Shown: in pieces, positions 8,727 to 17,304 of the stretch
Layout of the letters: each line of letters starts with the position of its first letter
Numbering within the stretch: position 1 is the stretch's first letter
NCBI GenBank assembly: GCA_947585865.1
Contig: CANPXH010000001.1
Location: forward strand, 1 to 64,000
Origin: an uncultured Clostridia bacterium
GTDB lineage: Bacteria > Bacillota > Clostridia > Lachnospirales > CAG-274
DNA: 64,000 nt
Direction: 5' to 3'
Translations under genes and position numbers: made by a program
The notes under the pieces: model-generated
Seen by the model: the letters and a program-made list of their open reading frames with translations, nothing else
What the model was told of the DNA's origin: nothing
Databases searched by the model: none

Positions 8727-9449
8727 ATGATTGAAAACAGAGATGACACTATAAATGAAATAGATCTCCAAAAGCTCCTTATAGCAGTTCTTGAAAGGCT
8801 AAAGTTTATTGTTATAATAACCGTTGCCTTCGGTATCATATTCGGAGCTGTAAGTATATTTCTTATAAGTGATGTATATCAGACGCAGGTTTCACTCTAT
8901 GTTAACAACAACAAAGATGCTGTATCTCAAAACCTGGATGCAGGCGACATAAGCGCAGCTACGATGCTTGTTTCCACATATGTTCATCTTATCAATAGCA
9001 ATGCTGTTTTGGAGGATGTGGTGGAGAGCATCGATCTTGACTATGATGTGGAGGATATAGCCAAGATGATAAATGTCTCTGCCATAGAAGATACGCAGAT
9101 GCTTATGCTGTCCGTTTCCAATACGGATCCGGATCATGCTTACATAATAGCTAATGCAATTGCCGACAAGGCTCCGCCCAAGATTACCGAGATAATGGAC
9201 GGAAGTACCGTAAAGGTAGTCGATTATGCCGTTAAGCCCGAAAGGCCCATATATCCCAATACTTTGAAAAACATTGTGCTTGGACTTTTTCTCGGCTTTG
9301 TGCTCGGTGTAGCTGTGGCTGTTATTTCCGAGATGCTTGACAATACCATCAAATCCGAGGAGGATATCACAAGGCTTATACCCGATATCCCGGTGATCGG
9401 CGTGATACCCGATATAGTTATAAAAAATACTGAAGAGAGCAGAGGATAG
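8727..9449 (+). CDS. cpsC: Wzz/CpsC-type chain-length determinant and kinase modulator
   Basis: A membrane protein of 240 residues with two TM segments (about 31-53 and 175-197) around an extracellular Wzz domain, ending in a short cytoplasmic tail. In Gram-positive bacteria such proteins (CpsC, CapA, YwqC) control polysaccharide chain length and activate the partner tyrosine kinase, which is encoded 2 bases downstream. The proline-rich motif before the second TM (PERPIYPN) is typical. The first gene after a strong promoter. Confidence 0.9.
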   Translation: MIENRDDTINEIDLQKLLIAVLERLKFIVIITVAFGIIFGAVSIFLISDVYQTQVSLYVNNNKDAVSQNLDAGDISAATMLVSTYVHLINSNAVLEDVVESIDLDYDVEDIAKMINVSAIEDTQMLMLSVSNTDPDHAYIIANAIADKAPPKITEIMDGSTVKVVDYAVKPERPIYPNTLKNIVLGLFLGFVLGVAVAVISEMLDNTIKSEEDITRLIPDIPVIGVIPDIVIKNTEESRG

Positions 9450-9451
9450 AT

Positions 9452-10258
9452 ATGTTTAAAATACCTAAGATCAACATTAAAGACAAAGCAAGATCCTCAG
9501 CAAATCTCAACAGCAGAACAAGCATAGAAGAAAACAGCAAGAGAATTTTGTCAAAGGATCTTGGCTTTGATATACACGAGTCATATAAGGAACTCAGAAC
9601 AAATATCATGTTTTCGCTTCCGGGCAGCGGCTGTAAGGTGATATCAGTGACGAGCGGCATTGCTTCGGAAGGCAAAAGCACCACCTGCTTCAATGCGGCG
9701 ATCACTTTTGCGGAAACAGGCGCCAAGGTCATAGTTATCGACTGTGACTTAAGAAGACCAAATGTTGCAAACCTTTTGCATATAAGAAAAGAAAAGGGAT
9801 TGAGCAACATCCTTATAAATGATTGTAAATTGGAAGATGCTGTAATAAAGACGGAATATTCCAATTTGGATACTATAATCGCAGGGAAAATTCCTCCCAA
9901 TCCGGCGGAGCTTTTGTCCTCTGCCCCGATGAAGGAGCTTATAAAAACTCTTAGGGAAAAATATGATTATATTTTCCTTGATACTCCTCCTGTAAATGTG
10001 GTCACTGATGCTTCATTGCTTACCACTATCGTAGACGGCTACATTATCGTGATCAAGCAGCTAAGAGCTGAAAAGTCCGCTCTTGTGGAAACTGTCAGAA
10101 AATTGAATTTTGTCGATGCAAAGATACTTGGCTTCATTTTGAACGGGGTCAAATATACAAAAATGGGTTACGGCAAGTATGGCTACGGCAAATACGGTTA
10201 CGGCAAGTATGGCTACGGTAAATATGGCAAATATTATAACAATACGGAAAATCAGTAA
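9452..10258 (+). CDS. cpsD: Bacterial tyrosine kinase CpsD/YwqD with Gly-Tyr-rich autophosphorylation tail
   Basis: A BY-kinase of 268 residues with Walker A (GIASEGKSTT, about 68-77), Walker A' (IVIDCDLRRPN, about 95-105) and Walker B (IFLDTPPVN, about 174). The C-terminal tail has four GYGKY pentapeptides plus GKYY, giving a dense tyrosine cluster, the usual autophosphorylation target in this family. The kinase is regulated by CpsC (upstream) and reversed by CpsB (downstream). An N-terminal extension of about 40 residues precedes the conserved ESYKELRTNI motif. Confidence 0.93.
   Translation: MFKIPKINIKDKARSSANLNSRTSIEENSKRILSKDLGFDIHESYKELRTNIMFSLPGSGCKVISVTSGIASEGKSTTCFNAAITFAETGAKVIVIDCDLRRPNVANLLHIRKEKGLSNILINDCKLEDAVIKTEYSNLDTIIAGKIPPNPAELLSSAPMKELIKTLREKYDYIFLDTPPVNVVTDASLLTTIVDGYIIVIKQLRAEKSALVETVRKLNFVDAKILGFILNGVKYTKMGYGKYGYGKYGYGKYGYGKYGKYYNNTENQ
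10168..10236 (+). repeat. 15-bp tandem repeats encoding GYGKY
   Basis: Four 15-bp units followed by a partial unit encode the tyrosine tail of the kinase. Third-position differences between units show that the repeat is not brand new. Confidence 0.85.
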
Positions 10259-10285
10259 ACATTGAGGTAAAAGGGGGCAATGTTT

Positions 10286-10987
10286 ATGATAGATATACAT
10301 TCTCATATTTTACCTGCCATAGATGACGGCAGCAGGAACTTGGAAATGACATTGAAAATGCTAGAGGAAAGCTATAAACAGGGAATTACGGATATAGCTG
10401 CCACCCCGCATTTTTATATAAGCAAGGACAATACGGAAAGCTTTTTGAAAAAAAGGAACAATGCATATGATGCGGTTTGCAAAGAGACAGCCGGAAGGAA
10501 TGATCTGCCCAACATATATTTGGGAGCGGAGGTCTATTTCTTCAACGGCATCAGTCATTATGATGGATTGGAAGAGCTTTGTATAAATAACAGCAGGTAT
10601 ATGCTTTTGGAAATGCCGTTTAATAAATGGAGCAATAAAGTATTGGCGGAGATCGAAAATATTATTTTTGACAGAAAGATAATACCGATCATTGCACATA
10701 TTGAAAGATACATAGATTTTCAAAACGGTACAGACAATATAAATAATTTATTTTCGCTTGAAGTTATCATTCAGGCAAATGCTTCTTACATAAACTATAT
10801 GTTTTCAAGAAGAAAGGCTATTAAATGGATAGATAACAATATTATCCAAATTTTAGGCTCTGATGCTCACAATATGGATTCAAGAGCCCCCAACCTTGGC
10901 AAGGCTTACGATATCATCAGAAAAAAGCTGGGTGAGAGTGCAGTAAGCCGCATTAATGATTTTGGTAAAGAAATTTTAAATATATAA
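10286..10987 (+). CDS. cpsB: PHP-family tyrosine-protein phosphatase CpsB/YwqE
   Basis: Manganese-dependent phosphotyrosine phosphatase of 233 residues that resets the BY-kinase. The N-terminal metal motif DIHSHILPAIDDGS and later metal ligands (TPHFY, EVYF, IAHIERY, GSDAHNM) are all present. The ATG used here is 8 bases after AGGGGG; an ATG two codons earlier is too close to it. The genes that usually follow this trio (polymerase, flippase, glycosyltransferases) are absent; a small TM protein follows instead. Confidence 0.92.
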   Translation: MIDIHSHILPAIDDGSRNLEMTLKMLEESYKQGITDIAATPHFYISKDNTESFLKKRNNAYDAVCKETAGRNDLPNIYLGAEVYFFNGISHYDGLEELCINNSRYMLLEMPFNKWSNKVLAEIENIIFDRKIIPIIAHIERYIDFQNGTDNINNLFSLEVIIQANASYINYMFSRRKAIKWIDNNIIQILGSDAHNMDSRAPNLGKAYDIIRKKLGESAVSRINDFGKEILNI

Positions 10988-11023
10988 ATTTTCTTTAGTA
11001 TTTTAATACGAAAGGAGATATAA

Positions 11024-11836
11024 TTGAAAAACAAAAGACATAGATCACATAAAATACATATATGTATTTTATTGATTATAATAATCTTGATTATCGTTTT
11101 GGCTGCCTTATATATGTGGCAAAAAAACAACATTGACGCAGTTATGAGCGCAGCTAAATATTCACAAGACGATATTCAGCAACAGATCGTTGATTCCAAG
11201 CAGGATATAGAGACCGAACTGGAACAACATGATGTAGTTGGCCTCAGAGATTTTACCTTTGAAGAAGAGGAGCAAATAAGAAAGGGTCAACTGTCTGTGG
11301 AAGATGCTATGGCCAGAATTATGGAGGAAAGCGGTGTTGCCGATAACAGTTCGGCCGCATCGGATGGCAACCCATCAAATCAAGGTAATAACATCACTGA
11401 GGACAACAAGGATGATAATGCTTCAGCCAAATCAAGTCAGCCTTCAAAAGGTGCCGACGGCTCTGCCGATAGCAGCACAGCAAGCAGCAGCACAGCCGCC
11501 GATGAAGAAAAGGTCATTCTTACCGAGTACGCACAGAGACTTTATTCACTTAAAGCTACATATCTCGGACGTATCGGTAATCTTATAGACCAAGCCAAAG
11601 CTGACCATAATAACGGAATGGGCAAAAAAGAGCTCATATCCAAATATCTTGGTACTGCGGCTTCTCTTGAGAGTGAAGCAGATTCCCAAGTGAACGCATT
11701 GTTATCCGAGCTTACACAGAAGCTTAATTCCATAGGAGCCGATACAAGTATTGTAAATACTATGAGAAGCGCCTATGAGAATGAAAAAAGCTTAAAAAAG
11801 TCATATTATTTAAGCTTATACAATAATAAGAAATAA
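11024..11836 (+). CDS. Hypothetical single-pass membrane protein with Ser/Ala-rich linker
   Basis: Starts at TTG, 8 bases after a strong AAAGGAGA site; no ATG fits. A Lys/Arg/His-rich N-terminus precedes one TM segment (about 12-35). The outside part has an acidic helical region, a Ser/Ala/Asp/Asn low-complexity linker (about 105-160) and a helical C-terminal half (about 165-270) that could form a coiled coil. No known domain recognised. It lies 36 bases after cpsB and 16 bases before a secreted dockerin protein, so it is probably in the same operon. A structural or tethering role is possible but unproven. Confidence 0.75.
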   Translation: MKNKRHRSHKIHICILLIIIILIIVLAALYMWQKNNIDAVMSAAKYSQDDIQQQIVDSKQDIETELEQHDVVGLRDFTFEEEEQIRKGQLSVEDAMARIMEESGVADNSSAASDGNPSNQGNNITEDNKDDNASAKSSQPSKGADGSADSSTASSSTAADEEKVILTEYAQRLYSLKATYLGRIGNLIDQAKADHNNGMGKKELISKYLGTAASLESEADSQVNALLSELTQKLNSIGADTSIVNTMRSAYENEKSLKKSYYLSLYNNKK

Positions 11837-11852
11837 TAGGAGGAAAATTATT

Positions 11853-12941
11853 ATGAAAAAGAAAATTTTAAGCTTGACTGCTGTTGTTTTAGCAATGGCA
11901 ATGACTACTACATCAGTTTTCGCAGCTATTACTCCAAGAGACGATGCCGATGTGGATGGCGATGGTGCTGTTACCGCAAACGATGTAGAAAAAATCATTA
12001 ATGGTGCCGAAAACGGTAACTTTGACGGTGACACAGGCGTTACCCCTACAGATGCCAAGGCTTTAATGTACTACATCCTTCAGCCTAAGAATGTAACTGA
12101 GAAGTATGGTATCAGAGTTTCAACTTCTACTGAATTCCTTGGTGGTGCAGAAGTTAAGTTATATGATAATCTTGGCGATACAACACCGGACAATAGAGGT
12201 TTCAATGCCGTAAGCGAAAGCGGTCCTCTTACACCGAGTACCAAAATCACGGAAGCTATCGACCAACTCAAAAATAACCTTGACCCGGCAAAGGTAAGCT
12301 CTACTCTTAATAAGATCCAGTTCCACAGCGAAAAGAAGGGCGATGTTAAGCTTAGCGAATACAATGGTTGGATAATGTTCCGTTGGGCAGTATCTCCTAT
12401 AGTTCCTATGGATGCTGATATGGCAAAAGATGCCAATAAGACATTGTCAGCTGATGAAAATGTTGCTACAGCACCTGCAGATAAGCAAGCAAGAGCAGCA
12501 GCATTAGATGATGTAGCTGCAAAGTTAGGTATCCCCGATGCAGAAGGCAAAGCAAACACTATAAGTCTTACAGCAGATGATCTTGGCAGTATTATCACTG
12601 AGCTTTATAAGGCATTTCCAAATGATATCACTGAAGATGAAATCAGAGCTGCAGCTGAAAGAGTTATAAACATTACAGTTGAAGGTAAGGGCGGCAGCGG
12701 TAAGTATACATTTACTTACGCTAAGAATGACGAAGCACCTACAGCTATCGATGCTAAGGACTGTGCATTTGTTAATGATGTTGTTGCTTTTGCAAAAGGC
12801 GGATGGCAGGATAAGACTATCGAAGATGCAAGAACAACCTTCGGCGACAAGGTTACTCTTACAAGCACACTTAAGGGTGGTCAGCCTAAGAGCGCAACAG
12901 TTGAGATCTATAAGAGAATAGACACTAAGAATTTACCTTGA
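11853..12941 (+). CDS. Secreted protein with an N-terminal dockerin-like domain
   Basis: A signal peptide (about 1-24, ending SVFA) is followed at once by two EF-hand-like calcium loops, DADVDGDGAVTANDVEK and DGDTGVTPTDAKALMYYI, spaced like a type I dockerin (about 28-75). The remaining 285 residues match nothing I recognise; they are polar, with predicted helical parts (for example AARAAALDDVAAKL-like stretches), and end in KRIDTKNLP. Dockerins normally sit at the C-terminus of cellulosomal enzymes, so the position and the absence of an enzyme domain are unusual. The RBS TAGGAGG is very strong. A 14-bp-stem hairpin follows. Confidence 0.78.
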   Translation: MKKKILSLTAVVLAMAMTTTSVFAAITPRDDADVDGDGAVTANDVEKIINGAENGNFDGDTGVTPTDAKALMYYILQPKNVTEKYGIRVSTSTEFLGGAEVKLYDNLGDTTPDNRGFNAVSESGPLTPSTKITEAIDQLKNNLDPAKVSSTLNKIQFHSEKKGDVKLSEYNGWIMFRWAVSPIVPMDADMAKDANKTLSADENVATAPADKQARAAALDDVAAKLGIPDAEGKANTISLTADDLGSIITELYKAFPNDITEDEIRAAAERVINITVEGKGGSGKYTFTYAKNDEAPTAIDAKDCAFVNDVVAFAKGGWQDKTIEDARTTFGDKVTLTSTLKGGQPKSATVEIYKRIDTKNLP

Positions 12942-12982
12942 TCTGACTGATCATTGTATAAATAAGTAATTAATAATATAAT

Positions 12983-13019
12983 TGCAAAAGAGATTGTCCC
13001 GGTGGCAATCTCTTTTGCA
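12983..13019 (+). terminator. Perfect 14-bp hairpin between the dockerin gene and the SLH gene
   Basis: Arms 12983-12996 and 13006-13019 are perfectly complementary with a 9-base loop. The right arm carries TCTTTT but no T-run follows, so this may be a partial terminator or an mRNA-stabilising hairpin. Confidence 0.6.
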
Positions 13020-13045
13020 GTAAATACAAAACAGGAGGAAACTAT

Positions 13046-14215
13046 ATGAAAATGAAGAGTTTAATAGCAGCATCCATAGTTGCTGTTTGCTGTATCACAG
13101 GCACAGCGCTTGTATCTGCCGCAGAGCAGGGCAAGAGCTTTTCTGATGTGGATTACAGCAGCGATACGGGTATTGCGATCAGCAAAATGACAGATGCAGG
13201 CTATTTAAAGGGTTATCCCGACGGCAGCTTTAAGCCTGATGCAACTATCACAAGAGCAGAGCTTACTACTGTATTCAACAATGTTTTCGGATATACCGAA
13301 ATCGCCAATGCCGATATGAAGGATTTTGCAGATAATGCCGATCCAAACGCATGGTATTATTCAGCAGTAAGGATCGCTCAAAGTAACGGCTACATAAACG
13401 GCTTTGATGACAACACCTTTAGACCTAAGGATAATTTTACAAGAGAACAGACTGCTGTTGTTATAGCTCTTGCAGGCAAGCTTGAGAACAAGGAGATCAA
13501 GCCTGAGATATTAGATACGGTATCTCCATGGGCTTCTGTGTATGTGGATACTGTTATTAACAACAATATCATGCCCTTGGAAGCAGGATTATTCAGAGCT
13601 AAGGAAAATATTACAAGAGGCGAGGTATGTAAGGCTCTTGTAAACTTTGTTGCAGACAATGAAAAAATAACAGAGACCACAACATCTGCAGAGACAACAA
13701 AGGCAGACAACGGAAAAAATACTACTGAAACTACTACCAAAAAAGCAACAGGCTCCGGTGGTGGTGGCGGCGGCGGAAGCAGCTCCGGCGGCGGTGGCGG
13801 CGGTTCAAGCAGCTCAAGCAGCAATTCCGGCTCATCCGCTGCAACCACAACTACTACCGAGGCAACTACAGAAGCCACAACGGAAGCTCCGGTCACCGAT
13901 CCGTCAGATATAGTTCTTACGGATTCCCAAAGAGCGGCGCTTGACAGTGTAATAAAGACTACAAAGAACATTGTTATCCTTAATCTGTCAAATAATGATC
14001 TTAAGGACATAGCAAGATTTGTTCTTAATGCAATGGAAAGCTATTATGCCGACTCAAGCTATGATATAATTTCAGACGGACAGGCTGTAAGAAGTATGTA
14101 TAATGATCTTTCAGAAGATGAAAAACAGGAATTCCAAAGAATATGTTATTCCAGCTACAGCGCTTCTGATGTAGCCGAGCTTAAGGATGTGTTTGGTCCG
14201 CTTTTAGGCCTGTGA
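13046..14215 (+). CDS. S-layer homology (SLH) domain surface protein
   Basis: A signal peptide (about 1-26) leads into three SLH repeats (about 30-85, 90-150 and 155-205) with the motifs GYPDGSFKPDATITRAE and GFDDNTFRPKDNFTREQ. SLH triplets bind pyruvylated secondary cell-wall polymer. A Thr-rich then Gly/Ser-rich linker (about 212-290) connects to a C-terminal domain of about 100 residues (TDSQRAALDSVI onward) of unknown function. The CpsBCD trio upstream might regulate synthesis of the polymer that SLH domains bind (inference). VanZ-like gene follows after one base. Confidence 0.9.
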   Translation: MKMKSLIAASIVAVCCITGTALVSAAEQGKSFSDVDYSSDTGIAISKMTDAGYLKGYPDGSFKPDATITRAELTTVFNNVFGYTEIANADMKDFADNADPNAWYYSAVRIAQSNGYINGFDDNTFRPKDNFTREQTAVVIALAGKLENKEIKPEILDTVSPWASVYVDTVINNNIMPLEAGLFRAKENITRGEVCKALVNFVADNEKITETTTSAETTKADNGKNTTETTTKKATGSGGGGGGGSSSGGGGGGSSSSSSNSGSSAATTTTTEATTEATTEAPVTDPSDIVLTDSQRAALDSVIKTTKNIVILNLSNNDLKDIARFVLNAMESYYADSSYDIISDGQAVRSMYNDLSEDEKQEFQRICYSSYSASDVAELKDVFGPLLGL

Positions 14216-14216
14216 T

Positions 14217-14645
14217 ATGACAAAGCTGAAATATGTATTTATTGTACTTACGATCCTGTGTATAGGCTTCATTTGGACTAACTCTTCCATGGATGCGGAG
14301 CATTCCTCGGGAATAAGCTTTGCCCTTGTAGAGTTTATAAACGATCTCTTCAATATAAATATTACGGAAGGCATTATAAGAAAGCTGGCGCACTTTACAG
14401 AGTTTGCGGGCTTAGGCTATCTTATTACATCGGATTTTTATTTCTATGACCATGATATAAAAAAATGCTGGCATTGTATAGCCTTTTTAGGGCTTTTGAC
14501 AGCCTGTGTTGATGAAACCATACAGATATTTTCGGCAGGGCGCAACAGCTCCGTAACGGATATTTGGATCGATTTTTCAGGCGTGTGCTGTGCTATCGCA
14601 GTCACATATATTTTGTATAAATTTATAAATAAGCGGATCAAATAG
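14217..14645 (+). CDS. VanZ-like family membrane protein
   Basis: 142 residues with about four TM segments. The VanZ-family core is visible: FIWTNSSMDAEHSS near the N-terminus, RKLAHFTEFAGLGYL in the middle, and DETIQIFSAGRNSSVTDIWIDFSG toward the end. VanZ proteins give low-level teicoplanin resistance in Tn1546, but chromosomal homologues are common and mostly uncharacterised envelope proteins. The start codon follows the SLH stop by one base, so the two are probably translationally coupled. A strong terminator follows. Confidence 0.85.
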   Translation: MTKLKYVFIVLTILCIGFIWTNSSMDAEHSSGISFALVEFINDLFNINITEGIIRKLAHFTEFAGLGYLITSDFYFYDHDIKKCWHCIAFLGLLTACVDETIQIFSAGRNSSVTDIWIDFSGVCCAIAVTYILYKFINKRIK

Positions 14646-14711
14646 ACAATTTTAAGCTTGTGTATAAGGTTGATCTGCTTTAGTATCAGATATTTGAGCA
14701 TAGAAATATTA

Positions 14712-14750
14712 GGCTCAGAAAGTCGATTTGCGGCTTTCTGAGCCTTTTTT
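14712..14750 (+). terminator. Strong rho-independent terminator after the VanZ-like gene
   Basis: An 11-bp perfect stem (14712-14722 with 14734-14744) followed by six T residues. Confidence 0.92.
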
Positions 14751-14939
14751 GTGTACTTGAAAACAGGTGCTTCTGCATATAAAAAGCCTGCTGTGCTGCA
14801 GACAGAATATTATTTTTTAAGCCTTTATTTGCCGATCTTATTTTGTTTTTTTATATAAAAATAAAATTTATTGCCGTTTTACCGAAAAGCAATAAACACA
14901 GGATAATGCTATTTTTTTGCTTATTTTTAAAAAAATATA

Positions 14940-14968
14940 TAGTCAAATATAGAAAAATGTGTTATTAT
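14940..14968 (+). promoter_or_regulatory. Probable sigma-A promoter of the pyrH-polC operon
   Basis: TAGTCA (14940-14945), 17 bases, then TATTAT (14963-14968), 25 bases before the start codon. The -35 is weak. Confidence 0.55.
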
Positions 14969-14993
14969 TATATCAGCGGAAGGAGTGCGTAAA

Positions 14994-15695
14994 ATGTATA
15001 ATAAGGTAATACTTAAATTAAGCGGTGAAGCTCTTGCCGGAAATTCTCAGGGCAGCTTCAATAACGATGTGATATTTTCGATCATCGATCAGATCAAAAC
15101 AATTATTTCTGCCGGCACAAAGGCTGCTCTGGTAATAGGCGGCGGAAATTTTTGGAGAGGCAGAAGCGCCAATCCTCATATGGACAGGGTGACCGCCGAC
15201 AAAATAGGTATGCTTGCCACGGTTATGAATGCTCTGTATTTTGCAGACTGCTGCAAGCAAAAGGGTATAGACGCCGTTGTAATGACGCCTATCAAAATAG
15301 GTACATTTACAACCGAGTTCTCTAAGGACAAGGCGAACAAGCTGCTAAAAAAAGGCAAAATAGTTATATTTGCCGCCGGTATAGGACATCCCTTCTTTTC
15401 AACAGATACCGTAACGGCATTGAGAGCCTGCGAGCTTAACGCAGATGCCATACTTTTTGCAAAGGCGGTAGACGGCGTATATGACAGTGACCCTGCCGTA
15501 AACCCGTATGCAAGAAAATATGATGAGATACCGTGCAGGGACATAGTGGAGAAGAATTTAGGTGTTATAGATATAGCTGCCGCCAATCTTTGCTATGAAA
15601 ATAAAATACCTGTAGTATTATTTGGCTTAGCTGAGGAAAACTGTATAATAAGAGCCGCCAACGGCGAAAAGATAGGCACGACTGTAACCGTGTAG
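14994..15695 (+). CDS. pyrH: UMP kinase
   Basis: Phosphorylates UMP to UDP, the entry to UTP and CTP synthesis. The 233-residue amino-acid-kinase-fold product shows KLSGEAL (about 8-14), the glycine loop VIGGGNFWRG (about 45-54) and the C-terminal nucleotide-binding segment FAKAVDGVYDSDP. The start is taken as the ATG that lies 8 bases after GGAAGGAG; a GTG three codons earlier overlaps that site. The first gene of a conserved Clostridia operon; an unusual structured spacer separates it from frr. Confidence 0.95.
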   Translation: MYNKVILKLSGEALAGNSQGSFNNDVIFSIIDQIKTIISAGTKAALVIGGGNFWRGRSANPHMDRVTADKIGMLATVMNALYFADCCKQKGIDAVVMTPIKIGTFTTEFSKDKANKLLKKGKIVIFAAGIGHPFFSTDTVTALRACELNADAILFAKAVDGVYDSDPAVNPYARKYDEIPCRDIVEKNLGVIDIAAANLCYENKIPVVLFGLAEENCIIRAANGEKIGTTVTV

Positions 15696-15701
15696 CTTTT
15701 A

Positions 15702-15849
15702 ACATTCAATATTTTTAAAATAAAGGTGTATTTTCCTTGTCGGTAACCTTGTTTCCCTGCGTCGGCTTGCAGGCAACCCTTTGGCAGGACACAAGGACTG
15801 CGGAAAATATAACTTAAAAATATTTCATTACATTCAATATTTTTAAAAT
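15702..15849 (+). repeat. 108-bp structured insert flanked by perfect 20-bp direct repeats, pyrH-frr spacer
   Basis: The same 20 bases occur at 15702-15721 and 15830-15849. Between them lies an imperfect inverted repeat: AATATTTTTAA (15708-15718) pairs with 15814-15824, TATTTTCC (15729-15736) pairs with GGAAAATA (15802-15809), and CCTTGT (15735-15740) can pair with ACAAGG (15791-15796). Because of the direct repeat, 15814-15824 can alternatively pair with 15836-15846, right beside the frr RBS (GGAGGT, 15850-15855). It could be a miniature insertion or a regulatory RNA; no known family recognised. Confidence 0.75.
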
Positions 15850-15862
15850 GGAGGTAATTTTT

Positions 15863-16417
15863 ATGTCTGAACATACCAAAGTTTATGAAGAAAAGATGGG
15901 CAAAACCGTAAAAAATTTAACAAATGAGCTGCTCGGCATCAGAGCCGGAAGAGCCAATACCCATGTGCTGGATAAGGTAGTTGTGGAATGCTACGGTATG
16001 GAAATGCCCTTGAACCAGGTAGCCAACATTTCAGTTCCCGAAGCCAGGGTGCTTATGGTACAGCCCTTTGATAAGTCCACAATAAAAGCAATAGAAAAGG
16101 GCATAAACAAGGCTGATATAGGCATCAACCCTAACAGCGACGGCAATGTAATAAGACTTGTGTTCCCTGAGCTCACAGAAGAAAGAAGAAAATCCCTTAC
16201 AAAAGATGTAAAGAAAATGGGTGAGAATTCAAAGGTCGCTATCAGAAATATAAGGCGTGACGCCATGGATCTTGCTAAGAAGCTTGAAAAGAAAAGCGAA
16301 ATAACAGAAGATGAATTGGATGATCTTGAAGAAGAAATACAAAAGCTTACAGATAAATATATAAAGGATATTGACAAAGCTATTGAATCCAAAAATAAAG
16401 AGATCATGTCTATATAA
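15863..16417 (+). CDS. frr: Ribosome recycling factor
   Basis: Splits the post-termination 70S complex together with EF-G. The 184-residue length is normal for RRF. Conserved segments include [39 protein letters not shown] and [24 protein letters not shown]. The ATG chosen is 7 bases after GGAGGT; an earlier in-frame ATG at 15848 overlaps that site. It lies 167 bases from pyrH, a gap filled by a structured element. Confidence 0.96.
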   Translation: MSEHTKVYEEKMGKTVKNLTNELLGIRAGRANTHVLDKVVVECYGMEMPLNQVANISVPEARVLMVQPFDKSTIKAIEKGINKADIGINPNSDGNVIRLVFPELTEERRKSLTKDVKKMGENSKVAIRNIRRDAMDLAKKLEKKSEITEDELDDLEEEIQKLTDKYIKDIDKAIESKNKEIMSI

Positions 16418-16525
16418 ATATTTAAATGATGTTTTTGTATTTACAGGTTTAATGTAAAAATGTAAAGGCTATCGCAAAGTTTAAAATAAAGTCTGCGAAA
16501 CAGCAATTTTTTTGATAATATGAAT

Positions 16526-16555
16526 AATAAGTCTGACATTTTTGTCAGACTTATT
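16526..16555 (+). terminator. Perfect 13-bp hairpin between frr and uppS
   Basis: Arms 16526-16538 and 16543-16555 pair perfectly around TTTT. The right arm ends ACTTATT but no T-run follows, so it may be a leaky intra-operon terminator or processing site that lowers uppS-polC expression relative to pyrH-frr. The 16418-16525 spacer holds nothing else. Confidence 0.6.
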
Positions 16556-16581
16556 TGCAGTAATGAGAAATGAGGGATATT

Positions 16582-17304
16582 ATGGCAAATGCAGTGCCAA
16601 AGCATATAGGGATAATTATGGATGGTAACGGCCGCTGGGCCAAGAAAAAACATCTTCCCCGTGTTCTGGGGCATAAGCAAGGCGCAAATACTCTTGACAA
16701 TCTTTTAAACGACGCAAGAGGTTTGGGTGTTGAACATATTACCGTATATGCCTTTTCTACGGAAAACTGGAAAAGGGCAGAGGATGAAGTCAACGGTATT
16801 ATGGGTATACTGAGAGAATACATAAACAAGTATTTCAGAGACTATATAAACAGCGACTTCAGAGTTGACTCTATAGGCGATCTGACCGCTCTTTCAGACG
16901 ATCTTCAAAAGGATATAGCCAAGCTTAAGGAGGTATCTAAAAACAGAACAGGTATCCACCTTACCATTGCTATGAACTATGGCAGCAGAGATGAGATAAA
17001 AAGGGCTGTCCAAAAAATTGCACAAGAGGTAAAAGACGGTAAATTGGATCCCCTTGATATTACAGAGGAAACTATATCCGATCATCTTGACAGCGCCGGA
17101 ACTCCCGATCCCGAACTTATAATAAGAACAAGCGGTGAATTAAGAACAAGTAATTTCCTGCTGTGGCAAAGCGCTTATTCCGAATATTACATTACGGATA
17201 AGCTATGGCCGGATTTTACAATAGATGATCTGAAGAATGCCATAAAAGCCTATCAAGGCAGAGACAGACGTTTCGGCGGCAGAAATGAGGTTGGCAAATG
17301 TTAG
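16582..17304 (+). CDS. uppS: Isoprenyl transferase, undecaprenyl diphosphate synthase type
   Basis: Makes undecaprenyl diphosphate, the lipid carrier for cell wall and polysaccharide synthesis. The 240-residue cis-prenyltransferase shows the catalytic Asp in IIMDGNGRWAKK (about 12-23), YAFSTENWKR (about 55-64) and the C-terminal RTSGELRTSNFLLWQSAYSEYY. The ATG used is the one after GAGGGATATT; another ATG four codons earlier has no good RBS. It overlaps cdsA by 7 bases. Confidence 0.95.
   Translation: MANAVPKHIGIIMDGNGRWAKKKHLPRVLGHKQGANTLDNLLNDARGLGVEHITVYAFSTENWKRAEDEVNGIMGILREYINKYFRDYINSDFRVDSIGDLTALSDDLQKDIAKLKEVSKNRTGIHLTIAMNYGSRDEIKRAVQKIAQEVKDGKLDPLDITEETISDHLDSAGTPDPELIIRTSGELRTSNFLLWQSAYSEYYITDKLWPDFTIDDLKNAIKAYQGRDRRFGGRNEVGKC

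Larger units (their letters stand above)
14646..14993. other. Gene-free stretch between VanZ-like gene and pyrH
   Basis: Holds a strong terminator (14712-14750), a shorter inverted repeat TTTATTGC with GCAATAAA near 14867-14895, and the pyrH promoter at the right end. I see no convincing small gene or known RNA family in it. Confidence 0.6.

Noticed and set aside
13390-14010. Val/Ala-rich open frame opposite the SLH gene
   Set aside because: It mirrors the Gly/Ser/Thr-rich linker of the SLH protein and is a low-complexity artefact.
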